From assembly GCF_002814095.1 (NCBI RefSeq), contig NZ_CP021913.1, positions 1,302,001-1,366,000 of the forward strand: 64,000 bases of DNA, written 5' to 3'. The stretch is from Sagittula sp. P11. GTDB taxonomy: Bacteria; Pseudomonadota; Alphaproteobacteria; Rhodobacterales; Rhodobacteraceae. A program made the position numbers and the translations under genes. This document shows, piece by piece, positions 16,959-25,460 of this stretch; the first letter of the stretch is position 1, and the number at the start of each line of letters is the position of its first letter. The notes beneath the pieces were generated by a model, which saw only the letters and a list, made by a program, of their open reading frames with translations, searched no databases and was not told the origin of the DNA.

Positions 16959-17312
16959 ATGGCCCGCGTGACGGTAGAAGATTGCGTTGACAAGGTACCC
17001 AACCGGTTCGAACTGGTGATGCTCGCCGCGCACCGCGCGCGTGAGTTGTCCGCCGGTGCGGCGATCACCGTGGACCGCGACAACGACAAGAACCCCGTCG
17101 TTGCCCTGCGCGAGATCGCGGAGGAAACCCAGTCCACCGACGAACTGCGCGAGCGCCTGATCGAGTCGAACCAGACCCAGATCGAGGTCGACGAACCCGA
17201 GGACGACGCCATGGCGCTGCTCATGGGTGCCGAACAGGACAAGCCTCAGGACGACGACATGTCCGAAGAGAAGCTGCTGCGCGCGCTCATGGAAGCGCAG
17301 GGCCAAAGCTGA
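16959..17312 (+). CDS. rpoZ: DNA-directed RNA polymerase omega subunit
   Basis: 117 residues. Begins [28 protein letters not shown], recognisable as omega; the ALREIAEE segment follows. Omega helps assemble beta-prime and, in many bacteria, forms part of the ppGpp site on RNA polymerase. It lies 30 nt upstream of rel, the conserved rpoZ-rel pairing. The acidic C-terminal tail ([22 protein letters not shown]) is typical of alphaproteobacterial omega. Confidence 0.97.
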   Translation: MARVTVEDCVDKVPNRFELVMLAAHRARELSAGAAITVDRDNDKNPVVALREIAEETQSTDELRERLIESNQTQIEVDEPEDDAMALLMGAEQDKPQDDDMSEEKLLRALMEAQGQS

Positions 17313-17342
17313 GCGGGACCTTTTGGGTCGGGGTAGGGCAAC

Positions 17343-19481
17343 ATGATCGCTGCTGAGGATCTTGTTGCCCTCGTCCGCAACTACAATCCGAAAACCAACG
17401 AGAAACTGATCACGGCGGCCTACGAGTACGGCCGCCAGATGCACGAAGGTCAGTTCCGCAAGTCGGGTGAACCCTATTTCACCCACCCCGTCGCCGTGGC
17501 CGCCATCCTGACGGAACAGCAGCTCGACGACGCGACGATCATCACCGCCCTGCTGCACGACACGATCGAGGACACCCGTTCCACCTATACAGAGGTGGAG
17601 CAGAACTTCGGCCACGAGGTCGCGGAACTGGTGGATGGCGTCACCAAGCTGACCAACCTCCAGCTTTCCAGCTCCGAGACCAAGCAGGCAGAGAACTTCC
17701 GCAAGCTGTTCATGGCGATGTCCAAGGACCTGCGCGTCATCCTCGTTAAGCTCGCCGACCGGCTGCACAACATGCGCACCATCAAGGCGATGAAGCCGGA
17801 GAAGCAGCAGCAGAAGGCGCGCGAGACGATGGAGATCTTCGCCCCCCTCGCCGGACGCATGGGCATGCAGTCCATGCGCGAGGAGCTGGAGGATCTCGCC
17901 TTCCGCGTGCTGAACCCGCAGGGCCGCGAATCGATCATCCGCCGCTTCATCACGCTGCAGAAGGAAACCGGCGACGTGATCCACCGGATCACCTCGGACA
18001 TGCGGCACGAACTGGAAAAGGCCGGCGTCGACGCCGAGGTCTTCGGCCGCGCGAAGAAGCCCTACTCCATCTGGCGCAAGATGCAGGAGAAGAAGATCGG
18101 CTTCTCCCGCCTCTCGGACATCTACGGCTTCCGCATCATCACCCGGTCGGAGGCGGACTGCTACGCCACGCTCGGCGCGATCCACCAGCGCTGGCGCGCC
18201 GTGCCGGGCCGCTTCAAGGACTACATCAGCCAGCCGAAATCGAACGGCTACCGGTCGATCCACACCACCGTCTCGGGCCGCGACGGCAAGCGGGTCGAGG
18301 TGCAGATCCGCACGCGCGAGATGCATGAGGTCGCCGAAACCGGCGTTGCCGCGCACTGGTCCTACCGCGACGGCGCCCCCGCCGAGAACCGCTTTGCCGT
18401 CGATCCTGCCAAGTGGATCGCGTCCGTCACCGAACAGTTCGATTCGGAGGAGGATCACGACGCCTTCATGGAGGCGGTGAAGCTGGAGATGTACTCCGAC
18501 AAGGTGTTCTGCTTCACGCCCAAGGGCGACGTGGTGAAGCTGCCCAAGGGCGCGACGCCGCTGGACTACGCCTACCAGATCCACACCCGCATCGGTTCGA
18601 AATGCGTCGGCGCCAAGGTCGACGGCATCCGCGTGCCGCTCTGGACCCGGCTGAAGAACGGCCAGTCGGTCGAGATCATCACCGCCGAGGGGCAGGCCCC
18701 GCAGGCCACGTGGCTCGACATCGCGACGACCGGCAAGGCCAAGACCGCGATCCGCCGCGCGCTGCGCGAGGCCAACAAGGAACGCTTTGCGCGGCTGGGC
18801 CTCGAACTGGCGCGCGCCGCCTTCGAAAGCCACGGCAAGAAGGCCACCGACAAGGTGCTCGAAAAAGCGGCCAAGACCCTGCGGCTGGAAGACACCGAAA
18901 CCCTGCTGGCCCGCCTCGGCAGCGCCGAACTGACCACCCGCGAAGTGGTGGAGGCGATCTATCCCAACCTCGCCGTCGTCCGGGACGTGGAGGTGGACAC
19001 CAAGCGCGCGGTCGTCGGCCTAGAACACGGCCAGGGGTTCGAACGCGCCTCCTGCTGCCAGCCGCTGCCCGGCGAACGCATCGTGGGCCTCGCCCATCGC
19101 GGCAAGGGCGTGGCGGTGCACGCCATCGACTGCGCCGCGCTGGCCGCCTACGAGGATCAGCCGTCGCGCTGGCTCGACCTGCACTGGGCGGACGGCATCC
19201 ACCCGGCGGTCTACACGGTCACCCTTGAAATGGTGCTCGGAAATGATGCAGGCGCATTGGGACGGATTTGCACATTGATCGGAGAGCGCAAGGCCAATAT
19301 CTCCGACATGACCTTCCTTGACAAGAAACCGGATTTTTACCGCATCATGATGGATATCGACCTGCGCGATGCCGAGCACCTGCATTCCGTCGTCTCCGCG
19401 CTGGAGGCAGAGAGCATGGTCGCTTCGGTAGAGCGACGGCGCGATCCCGGGCTGGAGGCGGCGCCGGAAGCGGCAGAATAA
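17343..19481 (+). CDS. rel: Bifunctional (p)ppGpp synthetase/hydrolase (Rel/SpoT)
   Basis: 712 residues. Domains in order: HD hydrolase (about 1-200; FTHPVAVAAIL, ALLHDTIEDT), synthetase (about 230-350; FKDYISQPKSNGYRSIHTT, EVQIRTREMHEVAE), TGS (about 385-450; DKVFCFTPKGDVVKLPKGA), a helical/zinc-finger region (RASCCQPLPGERI) and C-terminal ACT (LEMVLGNDAGALGRI). Both active sites look intact, so it should make and degrade (p)ppGpp in the stringent response. GGGTAGGGC precedes the ATG. rpoZ lies upstream and DUF2062 downstream. Confidence 0.97.
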   Translation: MIAAEDLVALVRNYNPKTNEKLITAAYEYGRQMHEGQFRKSGEPYFTHPVAVAAILTEQQLDDATIITALLHDTIEDTRSTYTEVEQNFGHEVAELVDGVTKLTNLQLSSSETKQAENFRKLFMAMSKDLRVILVKLADRLHNMRTIKAMKPEKQQQKARETMEIFAPLAGRMGMQSMREELEDLAFRVLNPQGRESIIRRFITLQKETGDVIHRITSDMRHELEKAGVDAEVFGRAKKPYSIWRKMQEKKIGFSRLSDIYGFRIITRSEADCYATLGAIHQRWRAVPGRFKDYISQPKSNGYRSIHTTVSGRDGKRVEVQIRTREMHEVAETGVAAHWSYRDGAPAENRFAVDPAKWIASVTEQFDSEEDHDAFMEAVKLEMYSDKVFCFTPKGDVVKLPKGATPLDYAYQIHTRIGSKCVGAKVDGIRVPLWTRLKNGQSVEIITAEGQAPQATWLDIATTGKAKTAIRRALREANKERFARLGLELARAAFESHGKKATDKVLEKAAKTLRLEDTETLLARLGSAELTTREVVEAIYPNLAVVRDVEVDTKRAVVGLEHGQGFERASCCQPLPGERIVGLAHRGKGVAVHAIDCAALAAYEDQPSRWLDLHWADGIHPAVYTVTLEMVLGNDAGALGRICTLIGERKANISDMTFLDKKPDFYRIMMDIDLRDAEHLHSVVSALEAESMVASVERRRDPGLEAAPEAAE

Positions 19482-19498
19482 AGCGAGGCATCGGCAAC

Positions 19499-20140
19499 GT
19501 GTTCAAGCGACGCGACAGGCGCCCGATCTGGCGGATCGTGGCGGAAGCGCTCTGGCCCAAAGGTGGCTGGGGTCGCGCCGCGCGTTACGTCCGGCTGCGC
19601 CTGAACCGCCTGCCCGATCCGCCGAACCGCATCGCGCGCGGCATCTTCGCCGGGGTCTTCACCACCTTCACGCCGTTCTACGGGCTGCATTTCATCGTCG
19701 CGGCGACGCTGGCGTGGCTGATGCGCGGCAACATCCTGGCCGCGCTGCTGTCGACCTTCTTCGGCAACCCGCTGACCTACGTGCCGATCGGCGTCATCGC
19801 GATGAAGACCGGCTACTGGCTCCTTGGCCTGCACGGCCATCCCGACCACCACGACGGCAGCCTCGGCGCCAAGTTCGTGAAGGCCGGGCAGGACCTGTGG
19901 GACAACTTCTACGCCATCTTCACGCCCGAACAGACGGACTGGTCGCACCTGAGGATCTTCTACGACGAGGTCTTCTATCCCTACATGATCGGCGGGATCA
20001 TCCCCGGCATCATCGCGGGCACCATCGCCTACTACGTCTCGCTGCCGCTGATCACCGCCTTCCAGAACCGCCGCAAGGGGGTCATCAAGGCCAAGCTCGC
20101 CGAACTGAAAAAGCGCAAGGCCGAGGGCCGCGCGCCCTGA
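19499..20140 (+). CDS. DUF2062 domain membrane protein
   Basis: 213 residues. Starts with GTG 17 nt after rel. It contains the DUF2062 pattern: basic N-terminus, RIARGIFAGVFTTFTPFYGLHF, a Gly-rich segment and STFFGNPLTYVPI, with about four membrane helices and a Lys-rich cytosolic tail. Function unknown. Co-transcribed with rel and the following methyltransferase by spacing. Confidence 0.88.
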   Translation: MFKRRDRRPIWRIVAEALWPKGGWGRAARYVRLRLNRLPDPPNRIARGIFAGVFTTFTPFYGLHFIVAATLAWLMRGNILAALLSTFFGNPLTYVPIGVIAMKTGYWLLGLHGHPDHHDGSLGAKFVKAGQDLWDNFYAIFTPEQTDWSHLRIFYDEVFYPYMIGGIIPGIIAGTIAYYVSLPLITAFQNRRKGVIKAKLAELKKRKAEGRAP

Positions 20141-20157
20141 CGTCCAAAGGTCTTCCG

Positions 20158-20847
20158 ATGCAGGATTCCCCCACCGATTTCTTCGCGGGCAATGCCGCGA
20201 CGGGCTACGACGCCCGCAACGCACGCCTCGCACCGATCTCCGACGCGCTGCATTTCCTGACCGGCCTCGTGCTGGAGGACCTTCCCGAAGACGCCCGTCT
20301 GCTCTCCGTGGGCACCGGCACCGGGGCAGAGGTGCTGGCCCTCGCCCGCGCTCATCCCGGCTGGCGCTTCACCTGCGTCGACCCCTCCGCCGACATGCTC
20401 GCCGTCTGCGCCGACCGGCTGGCGCAGGCGGGCCTTTCGGACCGCTGCACGCTGGTCCACGGCGACGTGCACGCCCTGCCCGACGGCGCCCCGCATGACG
20501 CGGCGCTGGCCATGCTCGTCGCCCACTTCATCGCCGAGGGCGACCGCCCCGCCTTCTACGCCGCGATTCGCGCGCAGCTCTCCCCCGGCGCGCCCTTCGT
20601 CAGCGCCGAGATCAGCCACGACCTCGACGCCCCCAGCTTCGCGCCGACGCTCGGGACGTGGAAAAAGGTCCAGACCCTGATGGGCGCCACACCCGAGTCG
20701 CTCGACCGCCTGTCCGTCCTGCTGAGAGAGACGCTCGCCGTCCTCTCCCCCGCCCGGACCGACACGCTGCTGGCAGAGGCGGGCTTCACCGCCCCAACGA
20801 CCTTCTATCAGGCCGTGATGATCCGCGCCCTGCACGCCCGCGCCTGA
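20158..20847 (+). CDS. SAM-dependent methyltransferase (class I)
   Basis: 229 residues. Motif I LLSVGTGTGAEVLALA, strand-2 acid in TCVDPSADML, and GDVHALPDG follow the class I methyltransferase pattern; no substrate clue. The ATG at 20158 lies 17 nt after the DUF2062 stop. It converges with a hypothetical exported protein, and a short family-B-like fragment lies in the gap. Confidence 0.85.
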   Translation: MQDSPTDFFAGNAATGYDARNARLAPISDALHFLTGLVLEDLPEDARLLSVGTGTGAEVLALARAHPGWRFTCVDPSADMLAVCADRLAQAGLSDRCTLVHGDVHALPDGAPHDAALAMLVAHFIAEGDRPAFYAAIRAQLSPGAPFVSAEISHDLDAPSFAPTLGTWKKVQTLMGATPESLDRLSVLLRETLAVLSPARTDTLLAEAGFTAPTTFYQAVMIRALHARA

Positions 20848-20865
20848 CCGAAGCACAGGCCCGGC

Positions 20866-20882
20866 CGCCGAGTATTTCCTGC
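20866..20882. repeat. Family B-like fragment
   Basis: CGCCGAGTATTTCCTGC resembles the GAGGTATTT/GAGTATTT core of repeat family B and lies between convergent genes, as do most other copies. It is short, so membership is tentative. Confidence 0.35.
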
Positions 20883-21017
20883 AGAGGCTCACGGCCCCTA
20901 CCAGCCCGCCAAACGCGCCAAGCTGTTGAAATTCAGACCGAATGGGCCGGCGGGCGGGCGCACTTGCCGAAGGCAACAGTCCCGCCCCCGGCCAGGACAT
21001 CACGACAAGCGAAGCCC

Positions 21018-21635
21018 TTACTCTTCCTCTTCCGGCTGCACGTAGGCCACCGGCCCGAGGGTGGAGTTCAGCCCCCAGTCCCGCACCTTCAGCAGACCGT
21101 CGGCGATGTAGAGCTTGCGGATCGGGTACACCTGCTCGCCCTCCGGCCCGGCCACCACCATGACCGGCCCCTTGTTGGTGTTGCGCGTCCAGACCAGTGG
21201 GTCGGTCTCGGTGATGCTGTCGACGATCGCGCGAACCTCGTCGGGGTCGGTCACCCGCTCCACCTGGAAATAGCACAGCCCCTCGTAGCTGCCGACCGCG
21301 GCAAAGGCGACCGCCCCCACCACCAGCGTCACCGGCGCCGTGACCACCGCCGTGACCGAGGCCGCAAGCCCGCCGACACCGCCAGCCGCCGTGGTCGCGC
21401 TCGACACCGTTCCGGCGGCGCCGGTCACCAGCTTCACGCTCTGGCCCGGGTGCATCAGCATGTAGTTCCCGGCGACCCGCGCGCCGGTCCGGGCCACGTC
21501 GCCCGCCCGGTCGACCGCCGCGCCTGCCAGCTTCGACGGCTTGTTGGCGCAGACGCCTTCCGCCCATGCCAGCGACGGCAGCGCCGTCAGCATCGCCAGT
21601 CCGATGAAAGTCCCTGCAAGACGTCTCTGCGTCAT
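21018..21635 (-). CDS. Exported hypothetical protein with Gly/Ala-rich hydrophobic middle
   Basis: 205 residues. Signal peptide 1-25 (cleavage after A-W-A). A long Ala/Gly/Val/Thr stretch (about residues 68-115) could form one or two membrane-inserting helices. The C-terminal part has YPIRKLYIADGLLKVRDWG and ends in PEEEE. GGAGAC lies upstream of the ATG. I recognise no family. It converges with the methyltransferase and is divergent from pdxJ. Confidence 0.6.
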   Translation of the reverse strand: MTQRRLAGTFIGLAMLTALPSLAWAEGVCANKPSKLAGAAVDRAGDVARTGARVAGNYMLMHPGQSVKLVTGAAGTVSSATTAAGGVGGLAASVTAVVTAPVTLVVGAVAFAAVGSYEGLCYFQVERVTDPDEVRAIVDSITETDPLVWTRNTNKGPVMVVAGPEGEQVYPIRKLYIADGLLKVRDWGLNSTLGPVAYVQPEEEE

Positions 21636-21816
21636 TCCGGTCTCCTGCTCGCTATCCTCGCCCAAGGATCTATCAGGCCCGGCCCGCCCGGCAAACGCCG
21701 CAGCCGCGGGGCGCACCCGCCTGCGCGGCCTTCCGCCAAGCCGCGCGCCCGGAAACCGCGTTGCATTTCCCGCAGGGACCCCTAGTGTTTGATCAAATTC
21801 CACCCCGGAGGCCCCC

Positions 21817-22566
21817 ATGACCCCCACCGGCAAATTGCGCCTCGGCGTGAACATCGACCACGTCGCCACCGTCCGCAACGCCCGCGGCTCCGCCTACCCG
21901 GACCCGATCCGCGCCGCCAAGCTGGCGGAGGAGGCGGGCGCCGACGGCATCACCGCCCACCTGCGCGAAGACCGCCGCCACATCTCCGACAGCGACATCG
22001 AACGGCTGATGGACACGCTCACCCTGCCGCTCAACTTCGAGATGGCCGCCACGCCCGAGATGCAGGCCATCGCGCTGCGCCACAAGCCGCACGCCATCTG
22101 CCTCGTCCCCGAGAAGCGCGAGGAGCGCACCACCGAGGGCGGGCTCGAAGTCGCGCGCGAGGAGAACAGGCTGGCGCATTTCATCGCCCCCCTGCGCGAC
22201 GCGGGCTGCCGCGTGTCGATCTTCATCGCCGCCGACCGCCGCCAGATCGAGGCCGCCCACCGCATCGGCGCGCAGGTGATCGAGCTGCACACCGGCGCCT
22301 ACTGCGACTTCCACGCCGAGGGCGACTTCGAGCAGCGCGACGCCGAGCTCGAGCGCATGCGCGAGATGGCCGCCTTTGCCCATTCCCTCGGGCTCGAGGT
22401 GCATGCCGGACACGGCCTGACCTACGAGACGGTGAAACCCGTCGCCGCCTTCCCCGAGGTGATGGAGCTCAACATCGGCCACTTCATCATCGGCGAGGCG
22501 ATCTTCCTCGGGCTGCAACCGGCCATCGCCGAGATGCGCCGCCTGATGGACGAGGCCCGCGCATGA
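21817..22566 (+). CDS. pdxJ: Pyridoxine 5'-phosphate synthase
   Basis: 249 residues. It condenses 1-deoxyxylulose-5-phosphate and 3-amino-2-oxopropyl phosphate to PNP in vitamin B6 synthesis. Family motifs: [62 protein letters not shown] and [12 protein letters not shown]. Length as in E. coli (243). CGGAGG precedes the ATG. It lies upstream of acpS as in many proteobacteria, with a deaminase gene and an exported protein inserted between. Confidence 0.97.
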   Translation: MTPTGKLRLGVNIDHVATVRNARGSAYPDPIRAAKLAEEAGADGITAHLREDRRHISDSDIERLMDTLTLPLNFEMAATPEMQAIALRHKPHAICLVPEKREERTTEGGLEVAREENRLAHFIAPLRDAGCRVSIFIAADRRQIEAAHRIGAQVIELHTGAYCDFHAEGDFEQRDAELERMREMAAFAHSLGLEVHAGHGLTYETVKPVAAFPEVMELNIGHFIIGEAIFLGLQPAIAEMRRLMDEARA

Positions 22567-23033
22567 CGGAGGTGACCGCCGCCGAGCGCGCGGTCATGGA
22601 GGAGCTGATCGACACCGCGCTCGACCGGCAGGGCAGCGGCGGGCCCGCCGCCATCGCCGCGGCGATCATGCGGGGCGACACGCTCCTGGCGCGCGGCGCG
22701 AACGAGGTGCACCTGAACCACGACCCCTCCCGCCATGCGGAAATCGTGGCGATCTCGGCGGCCTGCCGGGCGCTCGGCACGGCGGACCTCTCGGGCTGCA
22801 CGCTGGTCACCACCCTGCAACCCTGCGAGATGTGCCTCGGCGCGATCCGCTTTGCGGGCATCGGCCGGGTGATCTTCGCCGCGCAGAAGGGCGGCGTGCA
22901 GGAGGCCAAGTATTTCGGCTTCCCCGGCCTCGACCTGCCCGACTTCGTGGCCGCCTGCGACGGGGAACTGACCACCTGCGGTGGCGTTGGGGAGGACCGT
23001 ATCCTGCACGTCTACGCCGAGGGCAACGACTGA
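22563..23033 (+). CDS. Zinc-dependent nucleoside/nucleobase deaminase
   Basis: 156 residues. Cytidine deaminase-like fold with the zinc motif H-A-E ([10 protein letters not shown]) and P-C-E-M-C ([11 protein letters not shown]); the Glu is the proton shuttle. Closest in layout to guanine deaminase/TadA-type proteins, but a third residue pattern to separate them is not clear. The start overlaps the pdxJ stop (ATGA), so translation is coupled. Confidence 0.85.
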   Translation: MTEVTAAERAVMEELIDTALDRQGSGGPAAIAAAIMRGDTLLARGANEVHLNHDPSRHAEIVAISAACRALGTADLSGCTLVTTLQPCEMCLGAIRFAGIGRVIFAAQKGGVQEAKYFGFPGLDLPDFVAACDGELTTCGGVGEDRILHVYAEGND

Positions 23034-23114
23034 ACGGACCCCCGCTTTGCGGCGCCGTTTTCCTCTCCCCTCCCCCGTGCTAGCGTCGCCGCCACCAGTT
23101 CAGGAGTGCCCGCC

Positions 23115-23570
23115 ATGTTCCGTTCCCTCGCCCTGATGGGCCTGCTCGCCGCCACCCCGGCCCTCGCCGAAGAGTTCAACCCACAGGTGTCGAACTGCGA
23201 CGGCCGGTCCAGCGCATGGAACCTCGCCGAACCGTGGGAGGCGCACACCCGCACCTTCTCCAACGGCAAGACCCGCGTGGCGATGATCGACACGGTGGAA
23301 CCGGCGGGCGGCTGGGCCTACCTGCTGATCCTATCGCCCCCCTACGACGAACTCGGCATCCGCCAGTGCGTGATGATCGGCAACGGCGGGATCGGCTTCT
23401 CGCGCATGGACTTCGGCGCGATGACCGCCGATTACGACCCGGCGCAGGGGCTGATCTTCACCCTGCCCGTGGGCTCCTACATCACCGGCGAGGACAGCGA
23501 TCCGGTCTACGACCTGCAGATCGTCCTCAACCAGGCGACCGGCGACGTCACCCTGCGCTGGCCGGACTGA
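23115..23570 (+). CDS. Exported hypothetical protein
   Basis: 151 residues. Signal peptide 1-19 (cleavage after A-L-A). The mature domain has several beta-strand-like stretches and two Cys ([16 protein letters not shown]), likely a disulfide. AGGAG lies upstream of the ATG; a GTG 9 nt earlier is less likely. No family recognised. It lies in the pdxJ-acpS run, 5 nt before acpS. Confidence 0.6.
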   Translation: MFRSLALMGLLAATPALAEEFNPQVSNCDGRSSAWNLAEPWEAHTRTFSNGKTRVAMIDTVEPAGGWAYLLILSPPYDELGIRQCVMIGNGGIGFSRMDFGAMTADYDPAQGLIFTLPVGSYITGEDSDPVYDLQIVLNQATGDVTLRWPD

Positions 23571-23575
23571 CCTCC

Positions 23576-23992
23576 ATGATCCTCGGCATCGGCACCGACC
23601 TCGCCAACATCGAACGGATCGCGCGCACGCTCGACCGCTTCGGCGACCGTTTCCGCAACCGCGTCTTCACCGAAATCGAGCAGGCCAAGGCCGAACGCCG
23701 CGCCGACACGCCCGGCACCTACGCCAAGCGGTGGGCCGCGAAAGAGGCCTGCTCCAAGGCGCTCGGCACCGGGCTGCGGATGGGGATCGCGTGGAAGGAC
23801 ATGGCGGTGACCAACCTGCGCACCGGCCAGCCGGTGATGCACGTGACCGGCTGGGCGAAGGAGCGGCTGGACAGCATGACCCCGCCGGGGCACGAGGCGA
23901 TCATCCACGTCACCCTCACCGACGACCACCCCTGGGCGCAGGCCTTCGTGGTGATCGAGGCGCGCCCGCTGGCATCGCCGGACAACGCCTGA
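23576..23992 (+). CDS. acpS: Holo-[acyl-carrier-protein] synthase
   Basis: 138 residues. It transfers 4'-phosphopantetheine from CoA to apo-ACP. Signatures: [14 protein letters not shown] with the Mg2+-binding Asp, FTEIEQAKA, and [18 protein letters not shown] with the catalytic Glu/Lys. Length is normal for the family. In related genomes acpS is usually followed directly by lepB; here about 4.1 kb intervenes. Confidence 0.96.
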   Translation: MILGIGTDLANIERIARTLDRFGDRFRNRVFTEIEQAKAERRADTPGTYAKRWAAKEACSKALGTGLRMGIAWKDMAVTNLRTGQPVMHVTGWAKERLDSMTPPGHEAIIHVTLTDDHPWAQAFVVIEARPLASPDNA

Positions 23993-24323
23993 CCTACAGG
24001 CCAGCCCGGCGCACCCACGGCCGTCCGGACAACCGCTTCAGCGTCGCACATCCGGCCCCCATCAGGCCCGCCCTGACATCACGAACGAAGCGCCCGTCGG
24101 CACCGGCGCACCTCTGGCGCCGCGCCGCCCTGCCGGACGGACAACGCCAACCCGCACCCTCCAGGCACACCTGTCGAATGCCATGCGAAAGCGACTCGAC
24201 CCCATGGATTTCGGGTCTCGGTCACGAGGCAATGCCAAGCAATCCTGCCCCCATTGCCACGCCTTTCCGACCCAATCCGGACCTTCGACGCGCCCCGCGC
24301 CCGTACCTGCTGTGCGGGACGGA
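23993..24323. other. Intergenic region after acpS
   Basis: About 330 bp between acpS and the stem-loop behind the SDR gene. Open frames here lack ribosome sites and family resemblance. It is the left boundary of the segment separating acpS from lepB. I see no transposase, terminal repeat or target duplication. Confidence 0.45.
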
Positions 24324-24356
24324 GCGGACGTTGACGTGCGGTGGGTCAACGTCCGC
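24324..24356. terminator. 12-bp perfect stem-loop 3' of SDR gene
   Basis: GCGGACGTTGAC (24324-24335) and its exact complement GTCAACGTCCGC (24345-24356) flank a 9-nt loop. It lies 11 nt beyond the SDR stop on the minus strand. There is no T-run on either side, so it may act as an mRNA 3' stabiliser or a weak terminator rather than a classic intrinsic terminator. Confidence 0.5.
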
Positions 24357-24367
24357 AAATGATGACC

Positions 24368-25120
24368 TCAGGCCTTGGTAATGGAGTTTCCGCCATCCAC
24401 GGTCATTGCGCTGCCGGTAACGAAAGATGCCTCCGGTGAAAGCAGGAACATTGCGGCCTGCGCGATTTCCGACGGCTCTGCGATCCGCTTGAGGGCATGG
24501 AACCCGCGCACGACCTCATGGAAACTGGGATCATCTCCCGCCATGGGCGTCATCGTGCCGCCCGGCAGGAGCGCGTTCACGCGCACTTTCTCTGTGCCGT
24601 GTTCGACAGCCAGAACCTGAACCAGTCCAACCAGACCTGCCTTAGCGGCAGCATAGGCCGCCATACCCGGCAATCCAATCGCATGCCCGACGAACGAAGA
24701 GGTGAAGACAATGGACCCGCCGCCGTTGTCGCGCAGCGCCGGTATCTGGTATTTGGCCGCGTAGAAGCCGCTGTTGAGATTGACGGCCAGCACCTCGTGC
24801 CAGTTGTTCGAGTGCATGTCAGGCACGGGCTGCATCTGACCTACCGTGCCTGCGTTGTTGAATGCGCCGTCAAGGCCCCCGAATGTATCCAGGGCACAGC
24901 GCACGAGGGCTTCGGCATATGCCTCGTCGCGCACGTCACCGGGAAGGCAGACCGCATTTCCGTTGCCTTGAGCGATCTGCCCGACGAGCCGTTCGAGTTC
25001 GGGCCTCCTTCGAGCGCCGAGAACGAGATTTGCGCCGTTCGAGGCCAGAAGAAGTGCGCTGGCAGCACCTATTCCGCTACTCGCCCCGGTCACGATGATG
25101 GTCTTGTCTTTGAGTTTCAT
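24368..25120 (-). CDS. Short-chain dehydrogenase/reductase
   Basis: 250 residues, classical SDR. Cofactor motif TGASSGIG (11-18), NNAG (88-91), catalytic Ser in FTSSFVG (about 141/142), and YAAAK (Tyr156, Lys160); C-terminal FVTGSAMTVDGG is also typical. Arg residues after strand 2 (GARRRPELERL) suggest NADP(H) preference. Substrate unknown. Base composition looks less GC-biased at third positions than its neighbours, suggesting a different history. It lies on the opposite strand within the acpS-lepB interruption. Confidence 0.88.
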   Translation of the reverse strand: MKLKDKTIIVTGASSGIGAASALLLASNGANLVLGARRRPELERLVGQIAQGNGNAVCLPGDVRDEAYAEALVRCALDTFGGLDGAFNNAGTVGQMQPVPDMHSNNWHEVLAVNLNSGFYAAKYQIPALRDNGGGSIVFTSSFVGHAIGLPGMAAYAAAKAGLVGLVQVLAVEHGTEKVRVNALLPGGTMTPMAGDDPSFHEVVRGFHALKRIAEPSEIAQAAMFLLSPEASFVTGSAMTVDGGNSITKA

Positions 25121-25460
25121 TGCTATGCCTTTCGATCATTGGATGTTGATCGACTACGGCACAGCCTCGCGGACCGGCGACCCGTTTCATGCGCGGTCGG
25201 GGTGCTACGTATTCATTGCACAAGATCCGGATTGGACGTGGCCGGTATTGGAAAGCAGCCAATCGGACTGCGCGCAATATCGGCCGTTTCGGGCTCGCTG
25301 CCGGCCTTCGCTGCACGGGGCACGAACGACAGCTTTTCCTTGGCAAATGCGATCCGGGTCAGCGGTCTGACAGGGACGTCGCTTTTGTCTGACACCTGAC
25401 AACACCCCCTCGCAGGGCGGGGCTATGCGCCGCCTCCCCCCGACAGCCACACGCGCCGCC
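25121..25460. other. Intergenic region upstream of SDR gene
   Basis: About 340 bp between the SDR start and the end of the protease gene. It must hold the SDR promoter. It contains an inverted copy of repeat A (25412-25434). A 60-codon GTG-initiated minus-strand frame (25213-25395) with AGGGGG upstream is visible but has no recognisable similarity, so it is not called as a gene. Confidence 0.45.
25412..25434. repeat. Dispersed repeat family A, copy 2 (inverted)
   Basis: GCAGGGCGGGGCTATGCGCC followed by GCC is the reverse complement of the family A consensus with a few changes. It lies about 27 nt 3' of the protease gene stop, that is, on the downstream side of a minus-strand gene. Confidence 0.7.

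Noticed and set aside
16695-18833. A 712-codon minus-strand open frame opposite folK, rpoZ and rel
   Set aside because: The plus strand carries three well-supported housekeeping proteins in separate frames; the antisense frame has no recognisable features and crosses gene boundaries.
19036-19056. GGTTCGAAC-type sequence resembling a tRNA T-loop
   Set aside because: It lies inside the rel reading frame, and no cloverleaf arms can be formed around it.
25213-25395. 60-codon GTG-initiated frame upstream of the SDR gene with AGGGGG before it
   Set aside because: No recognisable similarity, no domain-like pattern, and part of the frame is near repeat A. Left as a note only.
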